Source of the DNA: an uncultured Flavobacteriia bacterium
GTDB lineage: Bacteria; Bacteroidota; Bacteroidia; Flavobacteriales_D; Crocinitomicaceae
Assembly: GCA_937975705.1 (NCBI GenBank)
Contig: CALJTX010000034.1
Span: 1 to 51,151, forward strand
Reading direction: 5' to 3'
Length of the DNA: 51,151 bases
The position numbers were made by a program, and so were the translations under genes. How positions within the stretch are numbered: the stretch's first letter is position 1; each line of letters begins with the position of its first letter. The notes beneath the pieces are model-generated. The model did not search any database and had not been told where the DNA came from. It saw only the letters and a list, made by a program, of their open reading frames with translations. Positions 32,466 through 41,415 of this stretch are shown here, piece after piece.

Positions 32466-32996
32466 TTAGAGCCAATCGAGGTCTATTCTGCCTATTTTTT
32501 TCTTGATTTTCATTCGGATCCGAGAAAGCAATACATCCACGTGCTGCAGTCCCAAACGCTGTTCAATTTCTTTTGAACTGCGCTTGTATTCGTATTTCAT
32601 TTTCAAGATCAAGGCCTCTTTCTTATCCACGCAGCCGAGCGCCTCCAAATACAGCGCTTGTAATTCAACTTCTCGCTGCGGAGCAAACTCCTGTGCAACA
32701 AGAACATGAAAGACGGTAGTCTGCTGCCAAACACTGTTCTTTTGCGCTTGGTCTTTGCGCAATTGTGAAATACAAAAATGTACCAGTACTTTGCGCAACC
32801 ATGCTTTTGATTCAAAAAGATGGCTGTTATCGGGCTGAAGTTTGGCCAGCTGCGCATACAAATGCAGCGAAAAGTCTTGTAAGACATCTTGTTGCTGGGC
32901 GCCATCAAAATAGCGCGCTATAATATGCTTGAAAAACCGCTGCTCTTGGGCATAGATGCTTTCAAATTGCTGGTGGAGGTTACTTGTAGGCTTCAT
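32466..32996 (-). CDS. ECF-type RNA polymerase sigma factor
   Basis: A 176-residue sigma-70 family protein with region 2 (FFKHIIARYFDGAQQQDVLQDF, a variant of the usual DDlvQEvF core) and region 4 (EALILKMKYEYKRSSKEIEQRLGLQHVDVLLSRIRMKIKKKI), with the helix-turn-helix of ECF sigma factors. No anti-sigma gene is next to it, and I do not see its target promoter type in the window. It is convergent with the N-acyltransferase and divergent from porQ. Confidence 0.9.
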   Translation of the reverse strand: MKPTSNLHQQFESIYAQEQRFFKHIIARYFDGAQQQDVLQDFSLHLYAQLAKLQPDNSHLFESKAWLRKVLVHFCISQLRKDQAQKNSVWQQTTVFHVLVAQEFAPQREVELQALYLEALGCVDKKEALILKMKYEYKRSSKEIEQRLGLQHVDVLLSRIRMKIKKKIGRIDLDWL

Positions 32997-33072
32997 GTTT
33001 TGGCCATATACAATTATTGTTCCAAAATTTTCGACGCTTTTTTATTGTATTTTCACAATCTGATTGAACGAT

Positions 33073-34125
33073 ATGCGTTTAAAACTTATGAAATTAATTG
33101 GCTGCATCTTTTTTGGCTTGGTTTTCAGCGCGCAGGCGCAATATAGCTGGGGCACACACTCATTTACCTACCTGAATCAACTCAATAACGCAAAAAATGC
33201 CGGAGTTGGCGGTAGGTTGTACGCACTCAATGACAAAGAAGTGGGCCTTAGTCTGGATCAGCCCGCCCTCCTTGATGCTTCCCTCAACAACCAATACCAT
33301 ACCTCTGTCGGTATTTTACCAAGTGGCGTGCACTACGGCTCGCTAGTGGGAGCTATCAAAACCAAATGGGGTGTTTTTGCGCCATACTTGCGCTACATGA
33401 ATTACGGTTCTTTCAACCAAACCAATATAGAAGGGCAAGTCACCGGAACATTTAACGCACTAGATTACAACGTGGGCACAAGCTATGCGTATACGCCCAA
33501 CCCTTATTTTAGAATTGGTGCGCAACTCAATTTACTTGGATCAAATTTAGAACGGTTTAGCGCTTATGGCTTTTCCACACACTTTTCAGCACTTTTAGTG
33601 CACCCTAACCAGCAATTTGTAGCTGCATTAGGTGTTCGAAATGCTGGCTTTATTTTCAAAGACTATACACCGCAAGCCAACTCAACACTGCCGCTAGACG
33701 TTTATGCAGCTGTAAGTTACCGCCTCGCCCATGCGCCATTCCGCTTTCATTTGGTAGGTCACGCGCTGAATCGTTCACAAAATATTTGGCTCGATCCAAA
33801 TGCCACCGAAACTTTAGATCCGCTCACGGGTGATACCATTCCGGTGTACATCCCTAACCTAGGAGAAAAGATAGCCAACCACTTGCAATTTCAGCTCGAA
33901 CTCATCCCTAAAGGCGCCATCCAAATGCGTATGGGCTTTGATTACAACCGACGTCAACAACTTAAGCTCGATGATTTTCCGGGCTTAGCAGGCTTCTCTT
34001 TCGGAACGCGTTTGCACATCAAGCGCTTTGACCTCGATTACGCCATTCAATTTTATTCTAAGGCAGGAAGCATCCAGACTATCGGCCTCAGCACCGATTT
34101 AGCACGCCTGAAAAAGAAAATTTAA
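33073..34125 (+). CDS. porQ: Type IX secretion system protein PorQ
   Basis: A 350-residue outer-membrane barrel of the PorP/PorQ group, with a signal peptide ending SAQAQ. Typical early segments are FTYLNQLNNAKNAGVGG and DQPALLDASLNNQYH. Short repeated strands run through the body, with FPGLAGFSFGTRLHIKRFDLD near the end. PorQ is needed for T9SS function; in Porphyromonas it works with PorZ and PorV in the cell-surface attachment complex. It links directly to the T9SS cargo proteins in this window. The ATG at 33073 was chosen over a TTG at 33064; another ATG at 33088 is possible. Its 3' end overlaps trmN6 by 4 bases. Confidence 0.9.
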   Translation: MRLKLMKLIGCIFFGLVFSAQAQYSWGTHSFTYLNQLNNAKNAGVGGRLYALNDKEVGLSLDQPALLDASLNNQYHTSVGILPSGVHYGSLVGAIKTKWGVFAPYLRYMNYGSFNQTNIEGQVTGTFNALDYNVGTSYAYTPNPYFRIGAQLNLLGSNLERFSAYGFSTHFSALLVHPNQQFVAALGVRNAGFIFKDYTPQANSTLPLDVYAAVSYRLAHAPFRFHLVGHALNRSQNIWLDPNATETLDPLTGDTIPVYIPNLGEKIANHLQFQLELIPKGAIQMRMGFDYNRRQQLKLDDFPGLAGFSFGTRLHIKRFDLDYAIQFYSKAGSIQTIGLSTDLARLKKKI

Positions 34126-34829
34126 ATGGGGCGGTCGTGAAAATGCCCCGCTAGCTTTCGGTAATCGGCGTGGTAGCGCCCATCCATTTCTCGTATGAAA
34201 TAATGCCGAACCTCACATTTTACAGGATTTCTTTCCAAACACAACACCCAGCGCTTGTCTAACTTTTGGGCATTGGCATGAAAATGAATTTCTTGAGCAC
34301 AGTGCCAACCTTTCGTTTGATAGAAAGCTTGTGTCTGAGCCGCAATGGTTGGTGGCAAAATGAGCCAAATTTGACCCGCCTCACGACAGCGCAAACACAA
34401 ATCTTGGAGCAAATCAAAATAGGCCTGCCCCGCTAAATGCTTGGCTTGTTGATCAAGCGCATGTTGGGCTGGCAAACTATCAATAAAGTAAGGCGGATTT
34501 GAAACCACAACATCGTATTGGTGCGTCAAAGGTAAGTCAGCAAGAGCAGCACTTTTGGCTGTTAGGCGGGACGCATAAATAGCATTCGAGAAGTTGAACT
34601 GCGCATCTTGTATGGCCCCTGGGCTTGGGTCGATGCCGGTGAAGTGTGCGTGCGCAAACCTAGACGCTAGCAACAAGGAGATAACGCCATTGCCTGTTCC
34701 TACATCTAGCACATCTTGACTTACAGGTGAAAGTTGGACGCTCGCACCCAATAAAATAGCGTCTGTGCTGACCTTTAAAGGACTATTCTCTTGACGAACA
34801 GTAAAATCTTTAAAGGCAAAAACAGCCAT
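34122..34829 (-). CDS. trmN6: tRNA1(Val) (adenine(37)-N6)-methyltransferase
   Basis: A 235-residue SAM-dependent methyltransferase that would methylate N6 of A37 in tRNA-Val. Features are FKDFTVRQENSPLKVSTDAI at the start, motif I DVGTGNGVISLLLA (42-55), and the N6-adenine motif NPPYF (111-115). Length and order fit TrmN6/YfiC. Its ATG overlaps the proS stop (TAATG), so it is translated from the proS mRNA, coupling two tRNA-related enzymes. Confidence 0.93.
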   Translation of the reverse strand: MAVFAFKDFTVRQENSPLKVSTDAILLGASVQLSPVSQDVLDVGTGNGVISLLLASRFAHAHFTGIDPSPGAIQDAQFNFSNAIYASRLTAKSAALADLPLTHQYDVVVSNPPYFIDSLPAQHALDQQAKHLAGQAYFDLLQDLCLRCREAGQIWLILPPTIAAQTQAFYQTKGWHCAQEIHFHANAQKLDKRWVLCLERNPVKCEVRHYFIREMDGRYHADYRKLAGHFHDRPI

Positions 34830-36301
34830 TAATATGCTTTGGCAAACACAACACGACCAGCAGAAGGCTTACCTGTAACCATACAAACTCCAGTTTCGGG
34901 TTGCTGATCAAAAGGAATGCAGCGAATGGTGGCTTTGGTTTCTTGCTTGATGCGTTCTTCTGTTTCGGCAGTGCCGTCCCAATGCGCCAAGAAGAACCCA
35001 CCTTTTTCGATATCAATCTTGAATTGTTCGTAGGAGTCTATGGTATGGGTATTAGCCGCGCGGAAGTCTTTGGCGCGCTGCAAGAGATTTTGTTGAATTT
35101 CGGTTAAAAGCCCTTCAATTGTTGCGGCTAAATTGTCGAAATCAAGGGTTTCTTTGGTTTTGGTATCGCGGCGTGCAACTTCAATTTTACCGTTCTCGAG
35201 ATCGCGGGGGCCCATCGCCAATCGGACTGGTACACCTTTGGTTTCGTATTCTGCGAATTTCCATCCTGGACGGCGGTTGTCGTCGTTGTCGTATTTGAAG
35301 CGGATGCCTTTGGCCTTAAATTCTTGTGCCAATTGTTGGAATTTGGCATTGATTTGCTCGAGTTCTTCTTCGGTGCGGTAAATGGGCACACCCACCACTT
35401 GAATGGGCGCCAATGCAGGCGGTACAACCAAGCCTTCGTCGTCAGAATGTGTCATGATCAGCGCACCCATAAGGCGTGTAGATACACCCCAAGAAGTGGC
35501 CCAAACGTAGTCTAGCTTGCCTTCTTTGTCTGCAAATTTCACTTCAAATGCTTTGGCAAAATTTTGGCCAAGGAAATGACTCGTGCCTGCTTGCAAAGCT
35601 TTTCCGTCTTGCATGAGGGCTTCTATACAAAGGGTGTCCTCTGCTCCGGCAAAGCGCTCACTTGCGGTTTTGCGACCTTTGAGCACCGGCATAGCCATAT
35701 AGTTTTCGGCAAACGCTGCGTAGACATCTAGCATTTGTTCAGCCTCGGCAATGGCTTCTGTTTTGGTGGCATGAGCCGTGTGCCCTTCTTGCCATAAGAA
35801 TTCGGCTGTGCGCAAGAACAAACGCGTGCGCATCTCCCAGCGGACTACATTGGCCCATTGATTGATGAGAATTGGGAGATCGCGGTAAGATTGGATCCAA
35901 TTTTTATAAGAATTCCAGATAATGGTTTCTGAGGTGGGGCGAACGATGAGTTCTTCTTGCAATTTGGCATCTGGATCGACAATTACGCCACTGCCATCTT
36001 CGGCATTTTTGAGGCGATAATGCGTAACCACCGCACATTCTTTGGCAAAGCCGTCTACGTGCGCAGCTTCTTTACTGAGGTAGCTTTTTGGAATAAAGAG
36101 CGGGAAATAGGCATTGGAGTGACCCGTTTCTTTGAATTTGGCATCGAGGACGTCTCGCATGTTTTCCCAAATGGCGTAACCATAAGGTTTGATGACCATA
36201 CAGCCGCGCACATCGGAGTGCTCAGCGAGGTCTGCTTTGTAGACGAGGTCGTTGTACCAAGTTGCGTAATCTTCTTGACGGGTTACTTTTTTTTCGGCCA
36301 T
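34829..36301 (-). CDS. proS: Prolyl-tRNA synthetase (short, archaeal/eukaryotic-type)
   Basis: A 490-residue class II synthetase that charges tRNA-Pro. Seen: YGYAIWENMRDVLDAKFKETGH, IVRPTSETIIWNSYKNWI (motif 2 area), LRTAEFLWQEGHTAHATK, and the C-terminal anticodon-binding part ending in SAGRVVFAKAY. It lacks the editing insertion of the E. coli type, so it belongs to the type 3 ProRS used by many Bacteroidota. The frame opens 8 codons upstream, but the ATG at 36301 gives the usual start (AEKKVTRQEDYATWYND). A -7 element at 36323 fits this start with an 18-base leader. Confidence 0.97.
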   Translation of the reverse strand: MAEKKVTRQEDYATWYNDLVYKADLAEHSDVRGCMVIKPYGYAIWENMRDVLDAKFKETGHSNAYFPLFIPKSYLSKEAAHVDGFAKECAVVTHYRLKNAEDGSGVIVDPDAKLQEELIVRPTSETIIWNSYKNWIQSYRDLPILINQWANVVRWEMRTRLFLRTAEFLWQEGHTAHATKTEAIAEAEQMLDVYAAFAENYMAMPVLKGRKTASERFAGAEDTLCIEALMQDGKALQAGTSHFLGQNFAKAFEVKFADKEGKLDYVWATSWGVSTRLMGALIMTHSDDEGLVVPPALAPIQVVGVPIYRTEEELEQINAKFQQLAQEFKAKGIRFKYDNDDNRRPGWKFAEYETKGVPVRLAMGPRDLENGKIEVARRDTKTKETLDFDNLAATIEGLLTEIQQNLLQRAKDFRAANTHTIDSYEQFKIDIEKGGFFLAHWDGTAETEERIKQETKATIRCIPFDQQPETGVCMVTGKPSAGRVVFAKAY

Positions 36302-36322
36302 AGGATGCTTGCTTTGAAAGCG

Positions 36323-36330
36323 CAAAGATA
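36323..36330 (-). promoter_or_regulatory. -7 promoter element for proS-trmN6
   Basis: The reverse strand reads TATCTTTG, a full match to TAnnTTTG, in the short gap between the LTA-synthase-like gene and proS. It implies that proS is not solely dependent on the upstream operon. Confidence 0.6.
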
Positions 36331-36337
36331 AGCAATT

Positions 36338-38194
36338 CTATGGTAAGCGGGGCTGAATCGTTTGCGCACTGCAGCGGTTTTGCAGTAAACTATTCATATA
36401 AAATTGATACAAGGCACTCATTTTTTGACTCACCTTAGCCTGCGCCTTTGTGTAATTGCGCTGCACACCGGGAGTCCAGGCGATAGGTAGTAAATTGGTA
36501 CCATTGTAAATGAATGAAAGTAAATTGCCGTTGTCATAGACCATTTTCTGACTTTGCTCCAACTCAAAACAAGAAGACCCTAATTGAAATGCAGGTTTTC
36601 CAAACCCTAACAAATCGAGAAGTGTTGGCATGATATCTATTTGCTGAAAAACAACACCATTGGCCGGTTTTGGCAGATCGAACGTGGGGTGATAAAAAGC
36701 AATTGGAATGCGGTAACGCCAGTCTAGGGTTTGAAATTGACGCTGACGGGTTGGCCCGACATGATCTGCAGTGATGACAAATAAAGTGTTTTTGAACCAA
36801 GACTCATTTTTATATTGCTTGAAAAAACGGCGCAGCGAAAGATCGGTATAGGAAATTGTTTTGCATAAGGGCTCTGGACCATTTTTCAATTGGCCTTCAA
36901 AGGCAGCAGGCACTTTGTAAGGATGGTGAGAACTCAGGGTAAAAATACTGCTAAAAAAAGGTTGCTTGGCACTGCGCATTTCTTTGCCAAAATATTGTAG
37001 CATATGGTGGTCCCAAACGCCCCAGTTGCCATCAAAATGCGCCTGATTTGGATACGACTCCAGTCCTTTATAGGTATCTACCCCGATCGCTTTGGTAAAG
37101 CTCTTGAAATTCATGGAACCTTCCTTTGCGCCATGATAAAATGAGGTTTGGTAGCCTTTTGACTTGAAAAGTTGAGGAAGGCTATTGACCTGATTACTAC
37201 AATATGGTGACAAAATATAAGATTCTGGAAGCCATGAAGGTATACCAGCTAAAATGGCTGGAACGGCATCCATGGAGGTGCGTCCATTGGCAATTGCGCA
37301 ATCGAAAAACAAGCCTTGTTGCACCAACGAATCGAGAAAAGGGCTGTAAGACTGCCGGCTATTCGGACCTGCATAATTGGTTCCGAAACTTTCTAATATC
37401 AGCACCACAACATTCGTATTTGCCGGCAGCGTGCTGTGCGCCTGAGTTTTTGTAGATGGCAATAGCTTTTGTAAAGCTCGATTTGAATGAATTTTAACCA
37501 GGTCGGTAGTGCCGTCTTCGGTGGTTTTGAGAACTGTAAAAGCTGTATTGAGTACAATTGGCGCTTGCTCCAGACTGCTATATGCTGTGGCATCTATGAT
37601 GCCGATTGGGCGCAATTGCACTCCTCCTCTTCCCAAAACAACGACTAAACCCAAAAGCAAAAAAGACTGCAGCCATTGCCTTTTATTTCTCCATTCAAAT
37701 TGTATTGGAGGAATACTTTTGAGCAGGCGCCATAACAAATAGAACAAGCCAATAAACAAGATGGGCAACCACCAAAACTCCAACAAGAATTCACCAGCAA
37801 GAGAACTCGTTTCAGTACCCAAAAGCAAATGCACAAAGTAACTAAAGCCCGAGCGCTTTTGGGTGTAGGAAAAATAAGCGATGTCCCAGCTGTTGAGCAC
37901 CAAGATGACCAAACTAATGACCAACAAATAAACCTGAACAACGCGTAAATGGATGCGCTGCAAACGTGTTGTGAAGGCAACAGCATTCAGGGGGAATAGA
38001 AAAGGTATGGAGAGTAAAAAAAGAGGCAAAGCCAACAAGGCAAGGGTTACCGCATCAAAATAGATACCCACAAAAAAAAGTGATGGATTTATCTCCTTGA
38101 AAAAAGCAGCGTTTTGAAGCGCAAAAGCTCCTCGCAAGATGCTCATGCTCAACAATAAGAAGAGAAAAAACTTAAATATTGGCTTTTCTTTCAA
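36338..38194 (-). CDS. LTA synthase/phosphoglycerol transferase-family membrane enzyme
   Basis: A 618-residue inner-membrane enzyme of the alkaline phosphatase superfamily. Five hydrophobic segments lie between residues 5 and 190, then a periplasmic catalytic domain. Metal ligands and nucleophile are visible in VVVLILESFG (Glu), NGRTSMDAVPAILAGIP (Thr nucleophile) and VITADHVGP (Asp, His). In Gram-positives such enzymes make lipoteichoic acid; in Bacteroidota they are thought to transfer phosphoglycerol or phosphoethanolamine onto envelope glycans or lipids. The substrate here is unknown. It starts 4 bases after the E1 gene, so it is in the 40746-36338 operon. Confidence 0.9.
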   Translation of the reverse strand: MKEKPIFKFFLFLLLSMSILRGAFALQNAAFFKEINPSLFFVGIYFDAVTLALLALPLFLLSIPFLFPLNAVAFTTRLQRIHLRVVQVYLLVISLVILVLNSWDIAYFSYTQKRSGFSYFVHLLLGTETSSLAGEFLLEFWWLPILFIGLFYLLWRLLKSIPPIQFEWRNKRQWLQSFLLLGLVVVLGRGGVQLRPIGIIDATAYSSLEQAPIVLNTAFTVLKTTEDGTTDLVKIHSNRALQKLLPSTKTQAHSTLPANTNVVVLILESFGTNYAGPNSRQSYSPFLDSLVQQGLFFDCAIANGRTSMDAVPAILAGIPSWLPESYILSPYCSNQVNSLPQLFKSKGYQTSFYHGAKEGSMNFKSFTKAIGVDTYKGLESYPNQAHFDGNWGVWDHHMLQYFGKEMRSAKQPFFSSIFTLSSHHPYKVPAAFEGQLKNGPEPLCKTISYTDLSLRRFFKQYKNESWFKNTLFVITADHVGPTRQRQFQTLDWRYRIPIAFYHPTFDLPKPANGVVFQQIDIMPTLLDLLGFGKPAFQLGSSCFELEQSQKMVYDNGNLLSFIYNGTNLLPIAWTPGVQRNYTKAQAKVSQKMSALYQFYMNSLLQNRCSAQTIQPRLP

Positions 38195-38198
38195 GGGT

Positions 38199-40193
38199 TC
38201 AGTAGGCCAAAAGTTTGTCGATGGTAGAAAGCAGGCGGCTGCTCGCTAAAAATTGTTGTTCGAGATCTGCGGCAAAGGGAACAGGTGTGTCTAAAGAAGC
38301 AACACGCAAGACCGGCGCGTCTAACTGCTCAAAACAATGCTCGTTAACCAAAGACACAACTTCTCCGCCAATGCCGGCAGTTAGGGTATCTTCGTGTAAG
38401 ACCAAAACGCGCCCCGTTTTGCTCGCTGCGGCAACAATTGCCTCTACATCGAGTGGCAATAAGGTGCGCAAGTCGAGGATTTCAAAGGTGTGATCTGGAC
38501 GTTGGGCAGCAGCATCTAGCGCCCAATGTACGCCAAGGCCATACGTAATGATGGTGAGGTCTTGGCCTTCTTTGGCGAGTGCAGCTTTGCCGATTGGGGT
38601 GTTGTAATAACCCACTGGAACTTCGCCTTTTAAGCTGCGGTACAAAAACTTATGCTCAAAGAAAAGAACGGGGTTTGGATCTTCGAAGGCAGCAAGCAAA
38701 AGTCCTTTTGCATCTTGCGGATTAGAGGGATAGACTACTTTCAAGCCAGGAGTGTGTACAAACCAGGCTTCGTTACTTTGCGAATGAAAAGGACCTGCAG
38801 CCGTACCTGCTCCTGTAGGCATGCGCACCACGACATCAGCGTTCTGACCCCAACGCCAATGCATTTTGGCCAAATTATTGACAATTTGATTGAACCCAAC
38901 ACTCACAAAGTCGGCAAATTGCATTTCGACCATGGCTTTCATGCCCGAAATACTCAAGCCCAAACCTGCACCGATAATAGCAGATTCGCAAAGCGGAGTA
39001 TTGCGCACGCGGTCTTTGCCAAAGGCTTCTACAAAACCTTCAGTAACTTTAAATGCACCACCGTATTCGGCGATATCTTGCCCCATAAGCACGAGCTCTG
39101 GATGCTTTTGCATGGCCACGCGCAAACCATCTTGAATAGCATCAATAAAACGCACTTCTGTTGAGGCTTCGGTTGGTACAACCGGTTCAAAAACATGCGG
39201 CGCGTAGACGTCTTGCAATTCTTGAGCGAGGTCCGGAATTATTTTGGGGGCAGCATTGGCCTGATCAAAAGCCTGCTGAATTTCGTCTTTGAAGTCCTTT
39301 TTGATCGCATCTACGCTTGGTGCGTCGAGTATACCTTGCTGAATTAAGTAGGTTTCGAAGTTACTCACGGGATCTTTGGGTTCCCATTCGGCCTGAAGAC
39401 CTTCAGGGTAATATTTGGTGCCAGATGCCTCTTCGTGACCGCGCATGCGAAAGGTCATGAGCTCTAAGATAAAAGGACGCGGGTTTTCTTGAATTTGGGA
39501 CCGAATTTGGCGCACTGTTTCGATGACGGCCAAAATATTGTTGCCGTCAACTTGTATGGCATCCATGCCGTAGCCGATACCTTTGTCGATAAATTGTTTG
39601 CAGCGGAATTGTTCTGAAGAAGGCGTACTGAGACCCCAGCGGTTGTTTTCTATAGCAAAAATAACGGGCAGTTGCCAAACAGCAGCTACGTTGAGTGCTT
39701 CGTGAAAATCGCCTTCTGATGCTCCTCCATCGCCTGTAAAAACCAATGTAGCATCTTGGGTCTTGCGCACTTTAGACGAGAGTGCTATGCCGTCGGCAAT
39801 ACCGAGTTGTGGACCTAAGTGAGAAATCATGCCCACCAATTTGTGTTCTTGGGTCCCGAAATGAAAACTGCGGTCGCGGCCTTTGGTGTAACCAGCTGCC
39901 TTACCTTGAAACTGGGCAAACAAACGCTGTAGTGGTATGTGACGGGTAGTAAAGACACCTAAATTACGGTGCATTGGCAAAATGTATTCGTGCTCGGCCA
40001 TGGCATAGGCACAACCTACAGAGACCGCCTCCTGACCCCAGCCAGAAAACCACTTACTGATTTTGCCTTGTCTTAGGAGAATAAGCATTTTTTCCTCGAT
40101 CAAACGAGGCAATACCAATTTCTTATAAATCGCAATGAGTTCTTCTGAAGCGAAGGAATGTTGTTGAAAATTGATGGGTTGTTGATCTGGCAT
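38199..40193 (-). CDS. Fused 2-oxoacid dehydrogenase E1 alpha/beta (branched-chain type)
   Basis: A 664-residue thiamine-diphosphate enzyme in which E1 alpha (about 1-330) and E1 beta (about 345-664) are one chain, the arrangement usual in Bacteroidota. The alpha half has GDGGASEGDFHEALNVAA with NNRWGLSTP (ThDP motif, GDG to NN) and LELMTFRMRGHEE. The beta half has GQDIAEYGGAFKVTEGF, LCESAIIGAGLGLSISG and PTGAGTAAGPFHSQSNEA. It decarboxylates 2-oxo acids (probably from Val, Leu and Ile) and passes the acyl group to a lipoyl E2, which is not in the window. It lies 4 bases from each neighbour in the operon. Confidence 0.94.
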   Translation of the reverse strand: MPDQQPINFQQHSFASEELIAIYKKLVLPRLIEEKMLILLRQGKISKWFSGWGQEAVSVGCAYAMAEHEYILPMHRNLGVFTTRHIPLQRLFAQFQGKAAGYTKGRDRSFHFGTQEHKLVGMISHLGPQLGIADGIALSSKVRKTQDATLVFTGDGGASEGDFHEALNVAAVWQLPVIFAIENNRWGLSTPSSEQFRCKQFIDKGIGYGMDAIQVDGNNILAVIETVRQIRSQIQENPRPFILELMTFRMRGHEEASGTKYYPEGLQAEWEPKDPVSNFETYLIQQGILDAPSVDAIKKDFKDEIQQAFDQANAAPKIIPDLAQELQDVYAPHVFEPVVPTEASTEVRFIDAIQDGLRVAMQKHPELVLMGQDIAEYGGAFKVTEGFVEAFGKDRVRNTPLCESAIIGAGLGLSISGMKAMVEMQFADFVSVGFNQIVNNLAKMHWRWGQNADVVVRMPTGAGTAAGPFHSQSNEAWFVHTPGLKVVYPSNPQDAKGLLLAAFEDPNPVLFFEHKFLYRSLKGEVPVGYYNTPIGKAALAKEGQDLTIITYGLGVHWALDAAAQRPDHTFEILDLRTLLPLDVEAIVAAASKTGRVLVLHEDTLTAGIGGEVVSLVNEHCFEQLDAPVLRVASLDTPVPFAADLEQQFLASSRLLSTIDKLLAY

Positions 40194-40197
40194 TGCG

Positions 40198-40746
40198 TTA
40201 TACTTTTAAACCGCGGACGATGCGTTCTTTGCGTTTGGTGCGTTCTAGTTTTTTCTTGACAATTAACAAATGGGCCGCACGTGGCGCACCTCTAGTTAGG
40301 TCTACCTTGTAGTCGTTTCCTCCATAGCTAATGCGTGCACCACCTTGAGCAGACCAATCTGCATCGAGATAGTAACGACGTACACTAGCGCCATCTGTTT
40401 TGGTAGCAAAAGGAATAGCGCGCTGATCACCGGTCTCAAAACGGACGAGAATTTGTCCTGCATCGCCAAAGCTTTCAAAAATACAACGCGTACCAGCAGG
40501 TATAACGACAGATTCGGATTGCGAATTAGAGCTCGAGACAAGTGCACCGTTTTGGGTAGTGAGTTCGCTTGATTGCTTGTTGATTTGATTTAATATAATG
40601 GTGTGTGAGGTGTAAAACTGAACTTGACGAAGTTTTTCTTCTGAATCAAGACTGAATTCGTCGCGTATTGCAGTAGTATATGGAATTTTGGTTCCGCATG
40701 ATGCCGTTAAGGCCGCAAGTAGGATTAAAAGTGCGAATTGTTTCAT
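40198..40746 (-). CDS. Lipoprotein of unknown function
   Basis: A 182-residue protein with a lipoprotein signal (lipobox LTASC, Cys17). The mature part has DEFSLDSEEKLRQVQFYTSHTI near the start, a Ser/Gln-rich middle, and a beta-rich region with GTRCIFESFGDAGQILVRFE. The C-terminus is strongly basic (LIVKKKLERTKRKERIVRG). No family was recognised. It is the first gene of the operon with the fused E1, and its promoter overlaps that of the divergent lipoprotein at 40780. Confidence 0.7.
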   Translation of the reverse strand: MKQFALLILLAALTASCGTKIPYTTAIRDEFSLDSEEKLRQVQFYTSHTIILNQINKQSSELTTQNGALVSSSNSQSESVVIPAGTRCIFESFGDAGQILVRFETGDQRAIPFATKTDGASVRRYYLDADWSAQGGARISYGGNDYKVDLTRGAPRAAHLLIVKKKLERTKRKERIVRGLKV

Positions 40747-40752
40747 AGTTGT

Positions 40753-40760
40753 TAAATTTG
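40753..40760 (+). promoter_or_regulatory. -7 promoter element, forward side of an overlapping divergent pair
   Basis: TAAATTTG is a full match to TAnnTTTG; predicted start near 40764, 16 bases before the ATG at 40780. Only two bases separate it from the opposing element at 40763-40770. Confidence 0.55.
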
Positions 40761-40762
40761 TT

Positions 40763-40770
40763 CAAAATTA
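40763..40770 (-). promoter_or_regulatory. -7 promoter element, reverse side of an overlapping divergent pair
   Basis: The reverse strand reads TAATTTTG, a full match to TAnnTTTG; predicted start near 40759, 13 bases before the ATG at 40746. RNA polymerase bound here would cover the forward element. Confidence 0.55.
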
Positions 40771-40779
40771 ATTAAAAAG

Positions 40780-41415
40780 ATGTGTGCTTTGACAAAACTA
40801 CCCGGCTATCTTTTGGCACTCGTTTGCTTCTTCTTTTTTGCCTGCAATGATCCTGCTTCTAAAAAAACAATTTCCTTAGACGAGATCAGACCGCAGGCAA
40901 CCAAACAATTGAAACAAAAGCCCAAAAAAAGCCCAGAAGACACCCTGCAGCGCCTTATCAATTTTTATACCAACGATTCGACATCTCTTCAAATTGCCAA
41001 TATCAAACGCGATAGCACCGCGGACAAATTTTTTCTCGATAGATTTAGTGTCATCCATCAACGCTACTTACTGACCGATTCACTCGGCCATGTTTTTGCA
41101 TACAAAACTTGGACTTTCAAGGATAGCAGTTCTTGCACAGAAGCTTTTTACAACTGGCTTGATCAAGCGGGCAAGAATAAAACGAGTGTTGCGCTCAAAA
41201 CCGGAAATATTTGGAGTAAGGGGCATGAAATCTATTTAGTTAGCAATCAAGAAATTATACAAATCAGTAGCACAGAGCGCTTGCTGTTGAGGAACTGGGT
41301 GAAATGGTTGTCCGGAACGCCTAACTTTGAAGCAATCAAGTATATCTTGCACGCTCAGCCTCGGAAGAAAACCCTATGGCTAAAATATACAAACAGTAAA
41401 TTAAGCACCCTATGA
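40780..41415 (+). CDS. Lipoprotein of unknown function
   Basis: A 211-residue protein with a lipoprotein signal (FFFFAC, Cys22). Asp and Asn follow the Cys. The mature domain is mixed alpha/beta (LQRLINFYTNDSTSLQ, HVFAYKTWTFKDSSSCTEAF, SKGHEIYLVSNQEIIQI). I recognise no family. It is divergent from the lipoprotein of the E1 operon and overlaps the next gene by 4 bases, so the two are probably co-translated. Confidence 0.72.
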   Translation: MCALTKLPGYLLALVCFFFFACNDPASKKTISLDEIRPQATKQLKQKPKKSPEDTLQRLINFYTNDSTSLQIANIKRDSTADKFFLDRFSVIHQRYLLTDSLGHVFAYKTWTFKDSSSCTEAFYNWLDQAGKNKTSVALKTGNIWSKGHEIYLVSNQEIIQISSTERLLLRNWVKWLSGTPNFEAIKYILHAQPRKKTLWLKYTNSKLSTL

